This document shows positions 44,392 to 55,815 of a DNA stretch of 64,000 bases, one piece after another. The notes under the pieces are model-generated. The model was given only the letters and a program-made list of their open reading frames with translations. It was not told the DNA's origin and made no database searches. The translations under genes were made by a program, and so were the position numbers. The stretch comes from Anthostomella pinea (lineage: Eukaryota; Ascomycota; Sordariomycetes; Xylariales; Xylariaceae): contig CAUWAG010000020.1 in NCBI GenBank assembly GCA_963556695.1, forward strand, positions 2,108,001 through 2,172,000. The letters run 5' to 3'. Each line of letters begins with the position of its first letter. Position 1 is the stretch's first letter.

Positions 44392-44396
44392 TTTTT

Positions 44397-44845
44397 AAAA
44401 AGGTAATTATAATATTATTATTATTATAATTATACCAAGTTTTTATAATTTAAAAGCGCGATCATAAGGGGTTAAGTTAAATATAAACCCGTTATTTAAA
44501 TTATTACTAGTAATAATTACTTAAAACCAAAATAACAGTTATAAGTATGTCAAAATAAAGTTAAAAGGTAAAAACATCGTTAAAGCTTAACAATAAGGAT
44601 GTTAAATCTTAATAAATTAAGGTTTGAAATAAGTACATATGCTTTAAGTAAGCAATAAAGGTTTTACGTAATAAAAAGCTTATAGATTTCCGAGTAATAT
44701 TTTATAATTTTATAAAACTTGCTAAATTGTATTAAGATTTAAAAGATTTAAATATAATACCGATGTTTATTTTGAAAACATATAAGCTTTATTTTAGAGA
44801 ATTTTATAAGTTAATAATTTTTAAATTACTTAATGCCGTCAAGCT
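44397..44845. other. A+T-rich block (RIP-like)
   Basis: Continuation of the A+T-rich DNA between the solo LTR and the Fot relic; no genes. Confidence 0.65.
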
Positions 44846-44850
44846 TAACG

Positions 44851-46865
44851 TAGCTGACAAGCGAGTTGGCATTACAAGCGAGTTAGCACTCGTCATGAAC
44901 ACTCTAACTGCCATATGAAATAACTTCACCACAACGTATTTAATTCAATTTGATCAATCGGATTCCTCTTCTTCAGAGGTTTCTATCTCTATTGTACAAG
45001 TTCGCGCATTATAGCCAGTATTGCTGCTGTTGGATTAAAGGTGAGCACAGAGGGCACCTTGATAGGTAGACACCGGAACCTAGTTATTCCGTCCCGATCC
45101 AGCCCCCTCTGGCACAAAACTGCCACGGTCGCACAAGGACACTCCAGACACACAGAATACACACACACACTTCAACCTCACGATTGGCTCAAATCTGACA
45201 GCTGCAAACGTCACACCATCGCTCATGCGCTGCCGTCCTCCTTGGATGACGACTACCTTCACCTATTTCCTGTCTTGCCAGCTCAGTACCATCCTTTATA
45301 GCCTGAAGACCTATTGTATCTTTAATAGAAAATATTCTTCTTTTTATTAGACGTTTATTTTTTGTTCTCCAGCATTTACTTAGTAAGTGATTGGCCTTCT
45401 TTAGCTTGCGGACCCGGGAATCAACCAAAGCAACCTTATGTATAAGACCATATGTAGCCTTTGAAAACGAGCTCAATGCATCAATTATTGATATATGTGA
45501 GCTTCTCTGGTAGTTTCTGACTTGATTTCGGATATAAACTGATTGGTTTACTGCTTCATTAATGGTGATGGGCGTCTTGGAAGTCTAAGTAGTGGCTGGC
45601 AGATTGGGGTCTGGTGACGGTGTTCGTACAACAGCGACAGCATCCAGCTTTGAAATGACACTTTCTGGGTCAAAAGGAACAAGGCCAGTGGCACTGAAAC
45701 CTGCTTGGATGTTTCCTAGTGTCATTACAGCATTGTGTGCTTCACAAAACGCTGTGAGGAAGTCCTCCTTTGAAATATGGGTTATATGACGCCAGATGAG
45801 ATCCTCAATTGAGCGTCCATAAGCTTGTTTGAGTGGGCTGAAACAACTGACATCTAAAGGCTGTAGCCTATGTGACGAGTGGGCAGGCATACAAAGAGTA
45901 ATGATACCATTATTCTGGCAATAATTCTCAAAGACCTAGAAATAATGGCTTTTGTAACCATTTAGGATGAGGAGGCGTTTACCGGTAGTTAAACGTAGTC
46001 TGGTATACTTGTCAAAATGCTGAATCCATTCCAAACCGATCTCATTTGTAGTCCATCTGTTGTCAGACACGGCCACCTTCCAATTGCGTAGTAATGTTGT
46101 GTCGCAATACCATGATGCGAGGTGGGTTTTGCCCTGTAGAATAATGAATAGCGGAACCACACAACCATCAGCATTGATAGCAGAGATTAATGTAGACCAT
46201 CCTATGTTACCTTGCTGAGCTTATCTAGGCCTGTCACGTTTTTTGGCGCTTGTGTTGACCATGCCAGACCCAATAATACCCATCATATACCCAGTCTCAT
46301 TAAAGTTGTAAATATCCGCGTCTTAGATACCATGTTTCGTAATTGCCGCTGCAACTTGGCAAAATCACGCACAATACGTGTCTGGATCTTTGTTCAAGAC
46401 CCTTGAGTAATCTATCTTGCAATAAAAACGCGTCCAGAGGCCTGATATACGTTTAATAAAGTTTGCCGTCCAGTTCCTTTTAATGCGTCCAGCCCCACGT
46501 GCTGCCAACAATTGATTCGACATATCTTTAATATAAGTGTACCGGAGCGGAAATGCTCGTGTATCCAGGTCGAGTATAAAGGAGCAAATGGCATTCCCTT
46601 TGGAAACCGTAAGTTTCAAAGAATTGGGTATGTTATTGTGTCATGATGGTCAGCCGGCGATTCTTTGAGCCAGTATAGAGATTGGTAAGTGGAAATTTTT
46701 AGCAAGCTTTTAAACAGAAATATAAGGGTCTCATTTTTTTGCTTGTATAGCTAGCTGCATATCTGATTTGTAATAACGCGGTGCCATTATTATTGGTAGA
46801 GGATAACTAGTTAGAAGTTGAAAGTTTGAGAGGTTTGTAAAAGTGTCCCACTCGCTTGTGACCTA
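44851..46865 (-). mobile_element. Second Fot/pogo relic, degenerate ends
   Basis: Ends contain ACAAGCGAGTTGG (44857-44869) and, inverted, ACAAGCGAGTGGG (46847-46859), 12 of 13 bases matching. Between them is a minus-strand Fot-type transposase relic. It is moderately G+C-rich inside A+T-rich surroundings. Exact termini and TA duplication are uncertain. Confidence 0.7.
45189..46619 (-). pseudogene. Fot/pogo transposase with catalytic Asp-to-Asn changes
   Basis: Readable pieces in order: a CENP-B-type segment (KGNAICSFILDLDTRAFPLR, then RNWTANFIKRISGL), the first DDE motif as DIYNFNETGYMMG (46270-46320), WSTLISAINADGCVVPLFII, the second motif as LLILNGYKSHYF (about 45960-45980), HRLQPLDVSCFSPLKQAYGR, and a basic C-terminal tail (45189-45476). 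In this family the motifs normally read FDETG and LDGHGSH. Both catalytic Asp are Asn and one His is Tyr, all C-to-T/G-to-A changes, and there are stops between the pieces. Confidence 0.8.
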
Positions 46866-48987
46866 GGCTAGTTTTTAGTAATATAACGATTTTAAAGTTA
46901 TCGGTTTTATAACCCTTTATGAAATAAAAAGCACTCAACTTTTTTGAAACGGAAGTTATTTTATATATTTTTAATAAGCTAATATGTATATAAACTTTTT
47001 AACAACAAAGTAATCGCTTTTTTTATAATTATTACGGCTTTTATAATAATTAAGTTATTAATGTATCTTTATCAACTAAAATTTTGTACAATTTATATCG
47101 ATGAAGTATAATATATCAGAAATCGAAAATTATAAAAAGCTTTGAAAAGTCCCGCAATTTAATTTAATTTTTTAAAGATTTTCTTATTTAATTCGTAATT
47201 AACTTCTTTGTTAATGAAAATGTTATTTATTAGGCACATTACTTTGAAAGGCTTACTTTAATTAACTATTTTCTATTAAAGTTCATAGCGCAATAATATG
47301 TTAAAAGCATTTTATACAATATTCATTGTTATTAGAATTTTAAGACTTTAGAAAAAAACTGACTACTAAGTTTATTATAAAGCCTATAATTAAAACATTA
47401 ACGTATTAAAAGCTAATAAAGCCTGATTTTACCACAATTTATACTATTTTCTTATAATAATTCTCTTGTAATCTTTATTCAAATATAAAAATAAGGTAAT
47501 AAGCTTATAAAACCGGTATATTAATAGGTTTTTCTTTACTGATTTTAAGGATTATAACAACTTAAATAGGGTTTAAATAATAATAAAGAGCATTATAATA
47601 AAAGTCCTTTTATCAAATACTTTATAATATTACTTAATGGATACTTAATAAGTGTCTATAATTTTAATGGTAAGCTTTTTAAATCCGGATAAAATGGAGT
47701 AATTTTTAATTATAAAGCTGTGTTTTCTTTTTGAAATAAGTGTAATGTTTCAATATAAGTTCTTTAAGCTTAAATAAAACTCCGGTATATTTAAAAAGTT
47801 ATTAATTAATTTGAATCGTTTTAAATACTTATTGTAAAAATATTAGCTTCTTTACATCTTTTTAAAAGCGTTTTTAATATTCAAATTAATTCAAAATAGT
47901 AAACGCAAGCTCGCCTTTAATTTATACTAGCCGAAAATCATATGAAGACTTTAATTGAAAAAGATCCAATTGAATTTTTTAATAATTTTATTCTATTATT
48001 CTAACAATTTTATAAAACTTATTCAAAGTAAATATAAGGTCGTTAATATTTTAATGGTTTAATTTTTAAGCGGTTCAAAAAACACATTTTTAATTTATTA
48101 AAGTATTTATTTACCTTATACGCGTTTTCTTCTACTTCCGATTTTTAAAGTATTATAAAATATTGAAAAGAGTATTTTTATCGCAGCGTTTAATTTTAAT
48201 CAAATTCTAATCTAATTAAGTTTAAATACATAAATAATTACAATAGTTACTAGCTTACTTTGTTTAACTAAGTAGTTTTTTCAACTTAGAATTTCTATTA
48301 TTTTAAAAACATGCTTTATTTTTATTAATATAAAATATCTTATAAAAATAATACTTAAAGCTCGTAACGAGGTGTTTAAAAATCCTTGCTTTAATAAAAA
48401 GAACGTTAAAAGAAAGAAAGTTTATAATATAACTTTCGTCATATGTAATTTTACTAAGAATCTTGATAAATATCATGATAACTTTTACAACCTATTTCAC
48501 TAAGCGGTAGCCGCTATTACGAGTTACTACTCCCGGCTTTTAATCGTAATATTTAACTTTATATCTCTTGGTACGAGAATTTCTTTAAAGGGATTGAAAA
48601 TATGTAAGTTATTTAAAATAGAATTGTTACCAGGTGCCTTATAATTATTAAATAGAGAGTATACATTAATATTTATTATCGATTTAAATATAATATATAA
48701 CTTTAAACGTATTTTTATTTTTATCTTAATATTTTCAGTGTTATATAATATCGTATCTTAAATGCCTTTAAATATTAATATTTATACTTAATTAAATAAA
48801 CGTTTAAAGCCTTTATATATGAATTATTTTTATGTTTATTTAATAGTATATTTTAAAAATATTACATATATCACTATTGATTTTTCTACGTTATAAGTAA
48901 TTAAGAAAAACTTTTCAATATTTTTAATTAGTTAAAGTTTTACTTCATAATCCTATTATTCAATATTTAAAATAATAAGTATTAAAG
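46866..48987. other. Long A+T-rich block (RIP-like)
   Basis: About 2.1 kb of very A+T-rich sequence without coding frames or readable homology. Probably the remains of retroelements; a structural role is possible but nothing seen supports it. Confidence 0.7.
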
Positions 48988-48993
48988 CTAAAG

Positions 48994-49194
48994 GTCGGAT
49001 CCACGCGATTCCACACTCAAACCATCCATATCAAACCCATATGTATGATTAGATAAGAGATTATATACCGGATTGTGAAGTCACTTAGCCAGACCTGCGA
49101 GTCCAGCTAGACCTCTCAATCTAACCATCAGCAACATCATGACCTTGACCCAATACTCGAGTACTACGATTGATAGTTCAAGCCTGTCCGAACA
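48994..49194. repeat. G+C-richer 201-bp islet between direct repeats
   Basis: Flanked by CTAAAG on both sides (48988-48993 and 49195-49200). Ends are weakly inverted (GTCGGA... and ...TCCGAACA). It looks like an insertion of unknown class into A+T-rich DNA; it lacks TG/CA ends. Confidence 0.5.
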
Positions 49195-49200
49195 CTAAAG

Positions 49201-49553
49201 TAATTATTATCATAATTAAATTTATAAGCTTAAATAGCAGTATTAACGTGACTTCAAAAGCCTTTTTAATAAAGTTGGTTATTTTAACTAAGCGGCGATT
49301 TTATAAATTGTTTAATAAGTAAAAAATTACCTCGTGTTAAGGCCAATAAGTTACATGTCATTACTAGTAAGTTTTTTGTGCTTAATATTAATCATTAAAA
49401 TTATTTTAATGTTTTTTTAAGTCGGTTGATTAAAAGTTTATCATTTTAAATTTTTTTTTACAAGTTAATTACGCTAATCTAAAATAGTACTAAAGGTTTT
49501 AATATAATACACGCTTAGGTTTGAATAATTCCAAACGCACGGAGAATTAATGG
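49201..49553. other. A+T-rich block (RIP-like)
   Basis: Last part of the A+T-rich region before the solo LTR at 49559; no genes. Confidence 0.65.
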
Positions 49554-49558
49554 AAGGG

Positions 49559-49753
49559 TGTAACGGTCCAGCACCTGTATCCACCTGGTTGGATGCTGAG
49601 TCATCAGGTCACGTGTAGATTAGATAAGGAAGGACACCACCATATGTGCTGCAGCCATTCGGGTGCACACACACCTGGATTCCTTTCCTTCCTCACCTTG
49701 TTATTTTCGGAATACCACAAGTTTTCCAGCACAACGCCGCAGGCATCGTGACA
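49559..49753 (+). mobile_element. Solo LTR (195 bp) at the A+T-rich boundary
   Basis: Begins TGTAACGGTCCAGC and ends GGCATCGTGACA, with AAGGG duplicated at 49554-49558 and 49754-49758. The sequence is unlike the LTRs at 16283, 41488 and 44166, so another family is present. Confidence 0.82.
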
Positions 49754-49891
49754 AAGGGAAGGTGCTTGCTCTACTGGGAACCGTGTGGATCCAGCTGGTA
49801 CCAGCTGTCAGGTGTCTTGTCGGTTGGGCCGGATTGTTGCCCAAGGGACAAGGTACCGTTTGCACTGTATCTAGTACTTAAGTGACCTTTC

Positions 49892-49912
49892 GGATGGGAC
49901 ACGCTCCCATCC
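49892..49912. repeat. Short hairpin
   Basis: GGATGGGA and TCCCATCC with a 5-nt loop, then TTCTAGA. Perhaps a transcription terminator or an element end. Confidence 0.4.
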
Positions 49913-49979
49913 TTCTAGACAGCAAGCAGAACATCCAGAATACTAGTCATCGTAAGATGGTATTCTGGGCCCCTGCCAG

Positions 49980-51005
49980 AAGGCACAACGCGCGATAGCC
50001 GAATTGACTTTCTCAGGCCTTTCGATATGCATATTATGCCCGGCATTCACTACGACCTTAGTCAGATTGCTATAAGCCTCCTATATCGGATCCGCAAGAG
50101 GCGTGCCCACCGTGGCGCACACGAAGTCATATGCCCTATGGATGAAGAGAACCGGCTTGTCCAGACTGGCCCCGTTGGGCAGTGCCCTAGAATCATTGAA
50201 CGCGGCATTCTCTTTGTGGTTTATGTAGTACGCCGTCGCCCCCTAGAATTCCGTCTTCTTCATCGCCTGCACAAAAGTGTCAAAGACATCTCCGGCGAGC
50301 AAGGGGGTAGGCAACGCTTCGGGCGGAGGGGCGGGCCCGCCCGCGAACAGACCGCCGTTCTTGCGCACGTTGGCCGTGTAAACCGGCTTGGACGCATCGG
50401 CACTTGTGGTTCCGGGCGGCGTGGGAGCGTACAACAGCTTGCAAAGAGTCTCAACGTTGGGGTCCCACTGCTCGGCCATGCACTTTTCGAAGCTCTCCTC
50501 GTAGTACGCCATGTAGTCCCAATTGCCGAACGGACACTCGTCTTCCGGGTAGACGGAGCGGTCGACGAGCGAGACGAGGTGTTCGAGACCCAACTCGGCC
50601 GAGCGGTAGGGGATAGCCATGAGCACCAGGGCCTGGATCATATCCGGGTGGTGTGCCGCGAGCGAGGACGCGACGCCGGCGCCCCAGTCGTGCGCAACCC
50701 ATATAGCCGCAGGACGGCTGTTCCCGGAGAGGAGGGCGCGCATGCCCTCTACAAGCGCCTCCAGGGCATAGTCAGATTTGACGCGGCGGCTGGTCGAGTC
50801 GCCGTAACCCGGCATGTCTGGGGCGATGGCCCGAAGCCTAGCGCGGCGAAGGCTTGTAGCTGGTGCTTCCACGTCAAGCCGATGCCCGGCCAGCCGTGGA
50901 TGAAGATGATGAGAGGGCCTTCAATCGGGCCAGCGGCGAGGTAGTGGATCTTTTGGTCTCATCACCATGGTCGTGCTCGACATCATGAGCGATGAGTTCT
51001 GCCAT
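49980..51005 (-). pseudogene. Epoxide hydrolase-like alpha/beta hydrolase, decayed
   Basis: From ATG 51005 the frame shifts after about 20 residues; in the next frame HYLAAGPIEG and FIHGWPGIGLTWKHQLQAF (oxyanion HGWPG) appear. A second shift leads to APDMPGYGDS and VAHDWGAG (nucleophile Asp) in the open stretch 50243-50872. After TAG at 50243-50245 come AYYINHKENAAF, VLFIHRAYDFVC (acid region), another stop, and VVVNAGHNMHIERPEKV (catalytic His). All elements of an alpha/beta-hydrolase epoxide hydrolase are present but split by two one-base shifts and two nonsense codons. A TATA-like palindrome lies upstream at 51127-51144. Confidence 0.8.
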
Positions 51006-51126
51006 GATGACAAATATCCTTCTTTTCCCGGTGGGTGTATCAAGACAAATTGAGGGAAGCGTTGTATCGGACGCAACAACGGAAGTATTCAACATCTGAT
51101 TTGACCAGGTGGAATGGAGTAACAAC

Positions 51127-51144
51127 CTCGGTATATATACCGAG
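51127..51144. promoter_or_regulatory. Perfect 18-bp palindrome containing a TATA box
   Basis: CTCGGTATATATACCGAG, about 125-140 bp upstream of ATG 51005. It combines a TATA-type core with CGG/CCG half-sites. A (GGTT)n run follows at 51151-51171. Confidence 0.4.
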
Positions 51145-51171
51145 TACACTGGTTGGTTGGTTGGTTGGTTG

Positions 51172-52437
51172 AACAAGTAAGGGATGTTGTTGGTTCCCCA
51201 GATGCAGGTGGAGGATTCACGATTGGTTTGAAGACCGGTCTGGGCCATGCCAACCAGACAAGCCAACAACTTAAGCGAATGCTTAATGCATGATATATTG
51301 ACGAAATTTTCGGCATCCGTGAAAACAGCATCGTGTGAGCCGTCCTCGTATCCCTAATTCAATAGACTGCCTTCCCTGTAACTTACAAGTTACTTTAGTT
51401 CTTCCGGAACGGTAAACCCTTAGGGCTGGATGCATAGGTGCCCAGGCAAACCATCATATTGATTACTCTGGTCCTTCTCACTCTGACCCTCTTAGCTGGC
51501 ACTTGATGATAGCAGCATCTAGGTGACATACGTAAATGGTAGACCCCGTGCAGCAAGACCTAAGGATGAGTGGTCGTATAAATGACCTTGCGTTTTAATA
51601 TGAAAGACTATACCTGTTGGCAGCCTCTACCTACTCTCGTGCCCAGTGTTCGTCTACTATCCGACCTTCAGGATATGATATTTCTTGAGGCTGGCATTCT
51701 GGAATTGCATCTAGGGAAGCAATTCCCCTGGGAGCACCAAGACAGTCCAAGTCCACATCCATCTTCATCTTCCACCTCTTGCACGAAGAGATTCTACCAT
51801 ACGTCTCCGAACCCCAATTGCCTTTCACCACTCTGTCTTGTCAGCTCCTTAGCAGACAGGACATACTACGATCAATAGCTGCATCGCTTCTTAGAAGAGA
51901 TACGATCCTTCGAGACCGTCCGATGAACGACTTCATTCACAGACATCATTCGACACAACCAATGGGTGAAGCAATGGCTTGCAGTGGAATAAGCAGCGAT
52001 TAGGTGCTTGTCCAAGCATTTGCCTTGAACTTAGTTCTTATGCAAAGTATTCGTCTAGTCCACAGCAGTGGTCACAAGCACGCTCGGCTAGCCCCCTTTT
52101 CATTGCGGAGCCCCGCTACCCCCAAAGAATGCAGCTATTGATTCGGAACGGGACTTTCGACGACTAAGTTACCTTGCGGATCAACATTAATTCGCATTTA
52201 TCTCACCTCTTGGGCACAACTAACCAGCGTCTGCCAGAATGTGTTTAATGCATTGACTACTGTAAAAGTCATGTACAGCCAATGAAAGCCAGAAGACCTC
52301 ACCAATCGCACCTAGAGAAACCTGATACTTTTTCCGTTCCCAACCAGCCAGACACCCCGGCACAATGTGCCAAGCGCCATTGGCCCCTGATCCACAAATG
52401 AATACCTCATAAAAGCTCCTACTTCCTCATCTTCTCA
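51172..52437. other. No supported gene
   Basis: Short frames only on both strands; no motif, intron pattern or repeat I can defend. The right edge is the 3' flank of the low-complexity gene. Confidence 0.3.
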
Positions 52438-53467
52438 TCATGATTCCTTAGTTTGACTTCGAGTTTTCCGGGCTGTTCTGCCCATGGGTGGCGCGGGCTT
52501 GGGCGCTGACTTGTCCTTCTTTGGTCGCCCGGGTTTCAAAGCCCCGCCGTCGGCAGGAGCGCCGTTAGTCTTCTGTTTCTTTTCGACGGGCGCGGTGTCT
52601 TTGGCTTCGTCAACGGTGTCATTCCCCTTGGAAGGCTTAGCGCCTTTGGCCTTCCGCTTGTCGCCGGTTTTGGCGTCGGCCTCCTCGGGCTCTTTCGCGA
52701 CGGCGGCGCTGTCTACCTCCGGCACTTCCGTCTTCTCGGGCCCAGTGGTGACAGTTGGCGCAGACTCGGCCATTGCCGCGTCCTCGGTAGGCTTCTCAGG
52801 CTTCTCAGGCGCCTCATTCTGCAAAGCCCCTGCCATTTCAGCAGGCGGCGGTGGCTTCGCATCTGGCAGGTCCTGGTCGCGAACTTCTTCGACCGAAACC
52901 GGTTTCGGTAGTTCATCAGCACCCGTGGTGGGTGGGGCTGGCGCAACGGCTTCTGTAGCCTCAACAGGCGGAGGCAGCGACGTTGGTGTAAGCACCGGCT
53001 CGGTTGGCTGCTCAGGTTGTAAAGCCAAGGTATCTGCTGCATCCATCTTCTTGGCCAAGTCATCCTTCGGCGCATCGGTTGCGGGAGCCTCGGCCTGTGC
53101 TGGGGGTTGTGCGCCGGGCGCAATCGGCTCGGTCGAAGCGCCAGCGTCGGGCGGCACCGATGGCATCATGGAAGCATCGACGGTGCTCGCGGGGGCCTTT
53201 GCCACAGGCGGGAGGCTAGAGTCCGAGACAGGCGCATTCGCGACGTTCGAAGCTGGTGCTGCTTGGGACGATCTTGTTAACACACTGTGCTCACACTGTG
53301 TCAGAGCTCAGGCATCGCGAAGCGGGTGGGTCTGCGCGAGCTCCCATGAGCTTCACAGCTGGTCAATTGAGGCTGCGGAAAGGAAGGGAGCTGCGGCTCG
53401 ATGACAGGAATGGGAACACGAGAAGAGATTTGGCCTTACCAGCACCGTTGATGGTGTTATCAGCCAT
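52438..53467 (-). CDS. Low-complexity, Ala/Pro/Glu/Lys-rich nuclear-type protein (2 exons, 282 aa)
   Basis: join(52438..53258, 53440..53467), minus strand. The small first exon reads MADNTINGA. The proposed intron (181 bp, GTAAGG...AAGCAG) joins in frame to APASNVANAPVSD; the acceptor choice is the one that keeps frame. The body is disordered (A, P, E, T, K). The C-terminus is basic with an AT-hook-like GRPKK core and KRKAKGAKPSK-type clusters, ending KTRSQTKES, which suggests a nuclear, DNA-associated protein. No known family is recognised. The opposite strand also has a long frame, but it is the mirror of this biased composition. Confidence 0.65.
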
Positions 53468-54619
53468 GTCGATGACGTAGGAGGGGACAGCGCAAAGCTT
53501 GGACACAGTGTGATCGCAAAGAGCTATTAGGAGCAATGTTGTAGTGGTTCAGCTATATCTAGGTTGTATAGAATCAATGATGTCAAGCTCGCGACGTGCA
53601 ATGGATGTTTGGAGCTAGATGGTAGAAAATGTAGTACAGGGACGGTGGACTAACAGAACGAAGACGGAAAGAAGTGAGAAGTGAGAAGAGAGAAGAACAT
53701 GGGGAATAATGAAGTCTCGCGGGCAGGTGTGAGGTCAACCTTCGGGACTTCTGCTGAGCCTGCCAAGCCACATATTCGCCAGCCACAAGGATCTGGGTCA
53801 GCCACATTTGCGACACAGCCGGGACATCGCACGATCTCCAAAACTGCAGGTGGAAACCAACAAACCTGGATTTCGTCATTCCTCTGTGATCGAATGCCTT
53901 AGGTAAGCTGCTCGTCAAGGCTTTGCTCTGCATCTCCATTTCGATTGGGTCTGGCGATCATCTCGGGTAAAGTCTACTGCTGGGAACGCTTCCTTCCTTT
54001 CAATGTTTTGCTTTGCTTTGTTTGGGCGTACAGCGAGCAACCCTCGTACAGCGTGTGGCTGGCACGGCTGATTGGCGGGCGACAGACGTGAGAAGAGAGA
54101 CATAGAAAACGGAGATACCGTCCCCAATGACCTATTCCTGGGGATGTGGGGAAGCCTGCATCGTATCGATCGGCTGTACCAGTCCAGGAGCGAACTTGGT
54201 TGGGGCAAGCAGGCAGGCCAACCGCATCGCATCTGACCAGTCGCCTGCTGTCGTGTTTGTGTTTGTTTACCTAGTACTCATTACTTTAGTCGTCAGTGTG
54301 TGCAATTGTCAGAATGAAGCGGTAGGTACCTAGACTGCCTAGGTAGCCTGGGCAAGCAGGCAAGATGCTGGGGTCCGGGGCTGGGGGTGAATGTGGACAA
54401 ATTTGAACAGAGATGCCGAAGGTCCGAGAACTCATGCCGTGTCAGAGTCACGTGGTAGAAACGGCGAGCGATGCACGTGACACACGTGCTGGTCTATCTG
54501 GGCACTGTGGTAGGCGTGGCTTGCCTCCGTCGAAGCACACCGTTGATGTGACTGCAGCTCTACAGGTCTGGGTCTAACGTCGACTCCGGGTCTTCGCCTG
54601 CCAAGATCAGCGCGTCCTG
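53468..54619. other. No supported gene
   Basis: Includes the 5' flank of the gene at 53467. Short frames only; a small inverted repeat (TACCTAG/CTAGGTA) lies near 54325-54344. Confidence 0.3.
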
Positions 54620-55815
54620 GACATCGCTTCCCGTCGATTGGATGGCAAATACGAGGAGGAGGGTACGGCTGGGGATGCTGAGGGCGAAGACGCTCTGCGC
54701 AAGCGCGTCGAGACCGGCCTCATGCTCCTCAGTTTAGCCAGCATCTACGATCCACCACCAAATGAGACGACGTCCGCCATTGCCGAGTGTTCTTCAGCAG
54801 GGGTCAAAGTGCACATGTTGATAGGCGATCACCCATCTACCGCAGAGGCCAATCGCCCAGGAAGTCGGAATTATTCCACACGGCCTGAGCATTTTAGGTC
54901 ACGATGTCGCGAATGCTGCTGTGCAGAAAGCAAAATAATCTCGATAATTTCTCGGAGGAGGAATCGATGCCCCTAAATTGGAAACGGCCGTGACTGGCGA
55001 CCGCGTGAATGATGCCCGTCGCCAAGTCCGCCACCACGATCGTGCTCACGAACGTTAAATTCATCTCGATTGTCGCCACAATTCGCGCGGGTAGAAGAAT
55101 GTTCAGCATCGAGAAATTCATTCTTCGCCTCCTGGCCTCCAACATAGATGAGGTCATCCTGCCGATCTGCGTCCTCGGGTTACGGGACACAGTCAGGCTT
55201 CTCTATGTTCGCGATCTCGCCCCTGGAGATACTGTGCATTAACATGTTGACGTCCTTATTTCGGGACTTTGGCCCCAGCCGGGAGTATGCACGACAAGAG
55301 CCGTGGTGTCTGTACGAAGTAGACCTCGTCGACATGCTTGTCTACGGGCCGCTGATGGGTACGTTGGTTTTGGCGATTTCCATCATCGTCATCTACGGCG
55401 CCAACAGAGGCGAGTTGGGTTTTGGTTATAGCGAGCACTACTCTAAGGCCTGCGTCCCCGTCTTCCGCGCGCGCGCCACCTCTTTGCCGAGCTGACCTGG
55501 CTCATCCTCGTGAGCTCCTGGGAATTCAAGGACATCCGCCACAACATGTTCCGCCTGAACCCGGACGGGACCAGCGCATTCCAGATCTTCAAGGACCTGT
55601 ACGCGTGGTGAGCGCGCGCAGGATCAGGTTCCTGTTCTCGACCATGACCATTGGCGCACTGAGCGTGTTCCCAGTCATCTACATCTACATCCGCGTCTTC
55701 AACCACAGCGTCTTCGGGCACACGGGCATCAAGTGGAAGTGAAGCCTCGCAGTCGCGGCGACCGTCCCCTTCGGCGCCGGCATGAAGCTGTGGAAGCTGG
55801 CGAAGCGCTGCTGTA
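54620..55815 (+). pseudogene. Relic of an ENA-like P-type cation ATPase (C-terminal half)
   Basis: Readable pieces in order: LMLLSLASIYDPPPNETTSA, then VKVHMLIGDHPSTAEA (the P-domain hinge, normally MLTGDHP); SATTIVLTNVKFISIVATIR with RRMFSIEKFILRLL (after the hinge); MFAISPLEILCINMLTS; WLILVSSWEFKDIRHNMFRL; and MTIGALSVFPVIYI near the C-terminus, ending KLWKLAKR. These match the C-terminal half of fungal ENA-type sodium/potassium-exporting P-type ATPases. The N-terminal half with the DKTGT phosphorylation site is absent, and several frameshifts and stops separate the pieces. Confidence 0.8.

Noticed and set aside
49892..49920. Hairpin followed by CTAG, considered as a Helitron 3' end
   Set aside because: The base after CTAG is not T as the Helitron target rule requires, and no 5' TC end or Rep/helicase was seen.
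50027..50944. 305-codon plus-strand open frame
   Set aside because: Antisense of the epoxide hydrolase relic, whose minus-strand reading has HDWGAG and other hydrolase motifs.
52484..53404. 306-codon plus-strand open frame rich in Gly/Ser/Ala
   Set aside because: It mirrors the biased composition of the minus-strand gene, which has a better start, splice sites and an AT-hook-like tail. The choice is not absolute.
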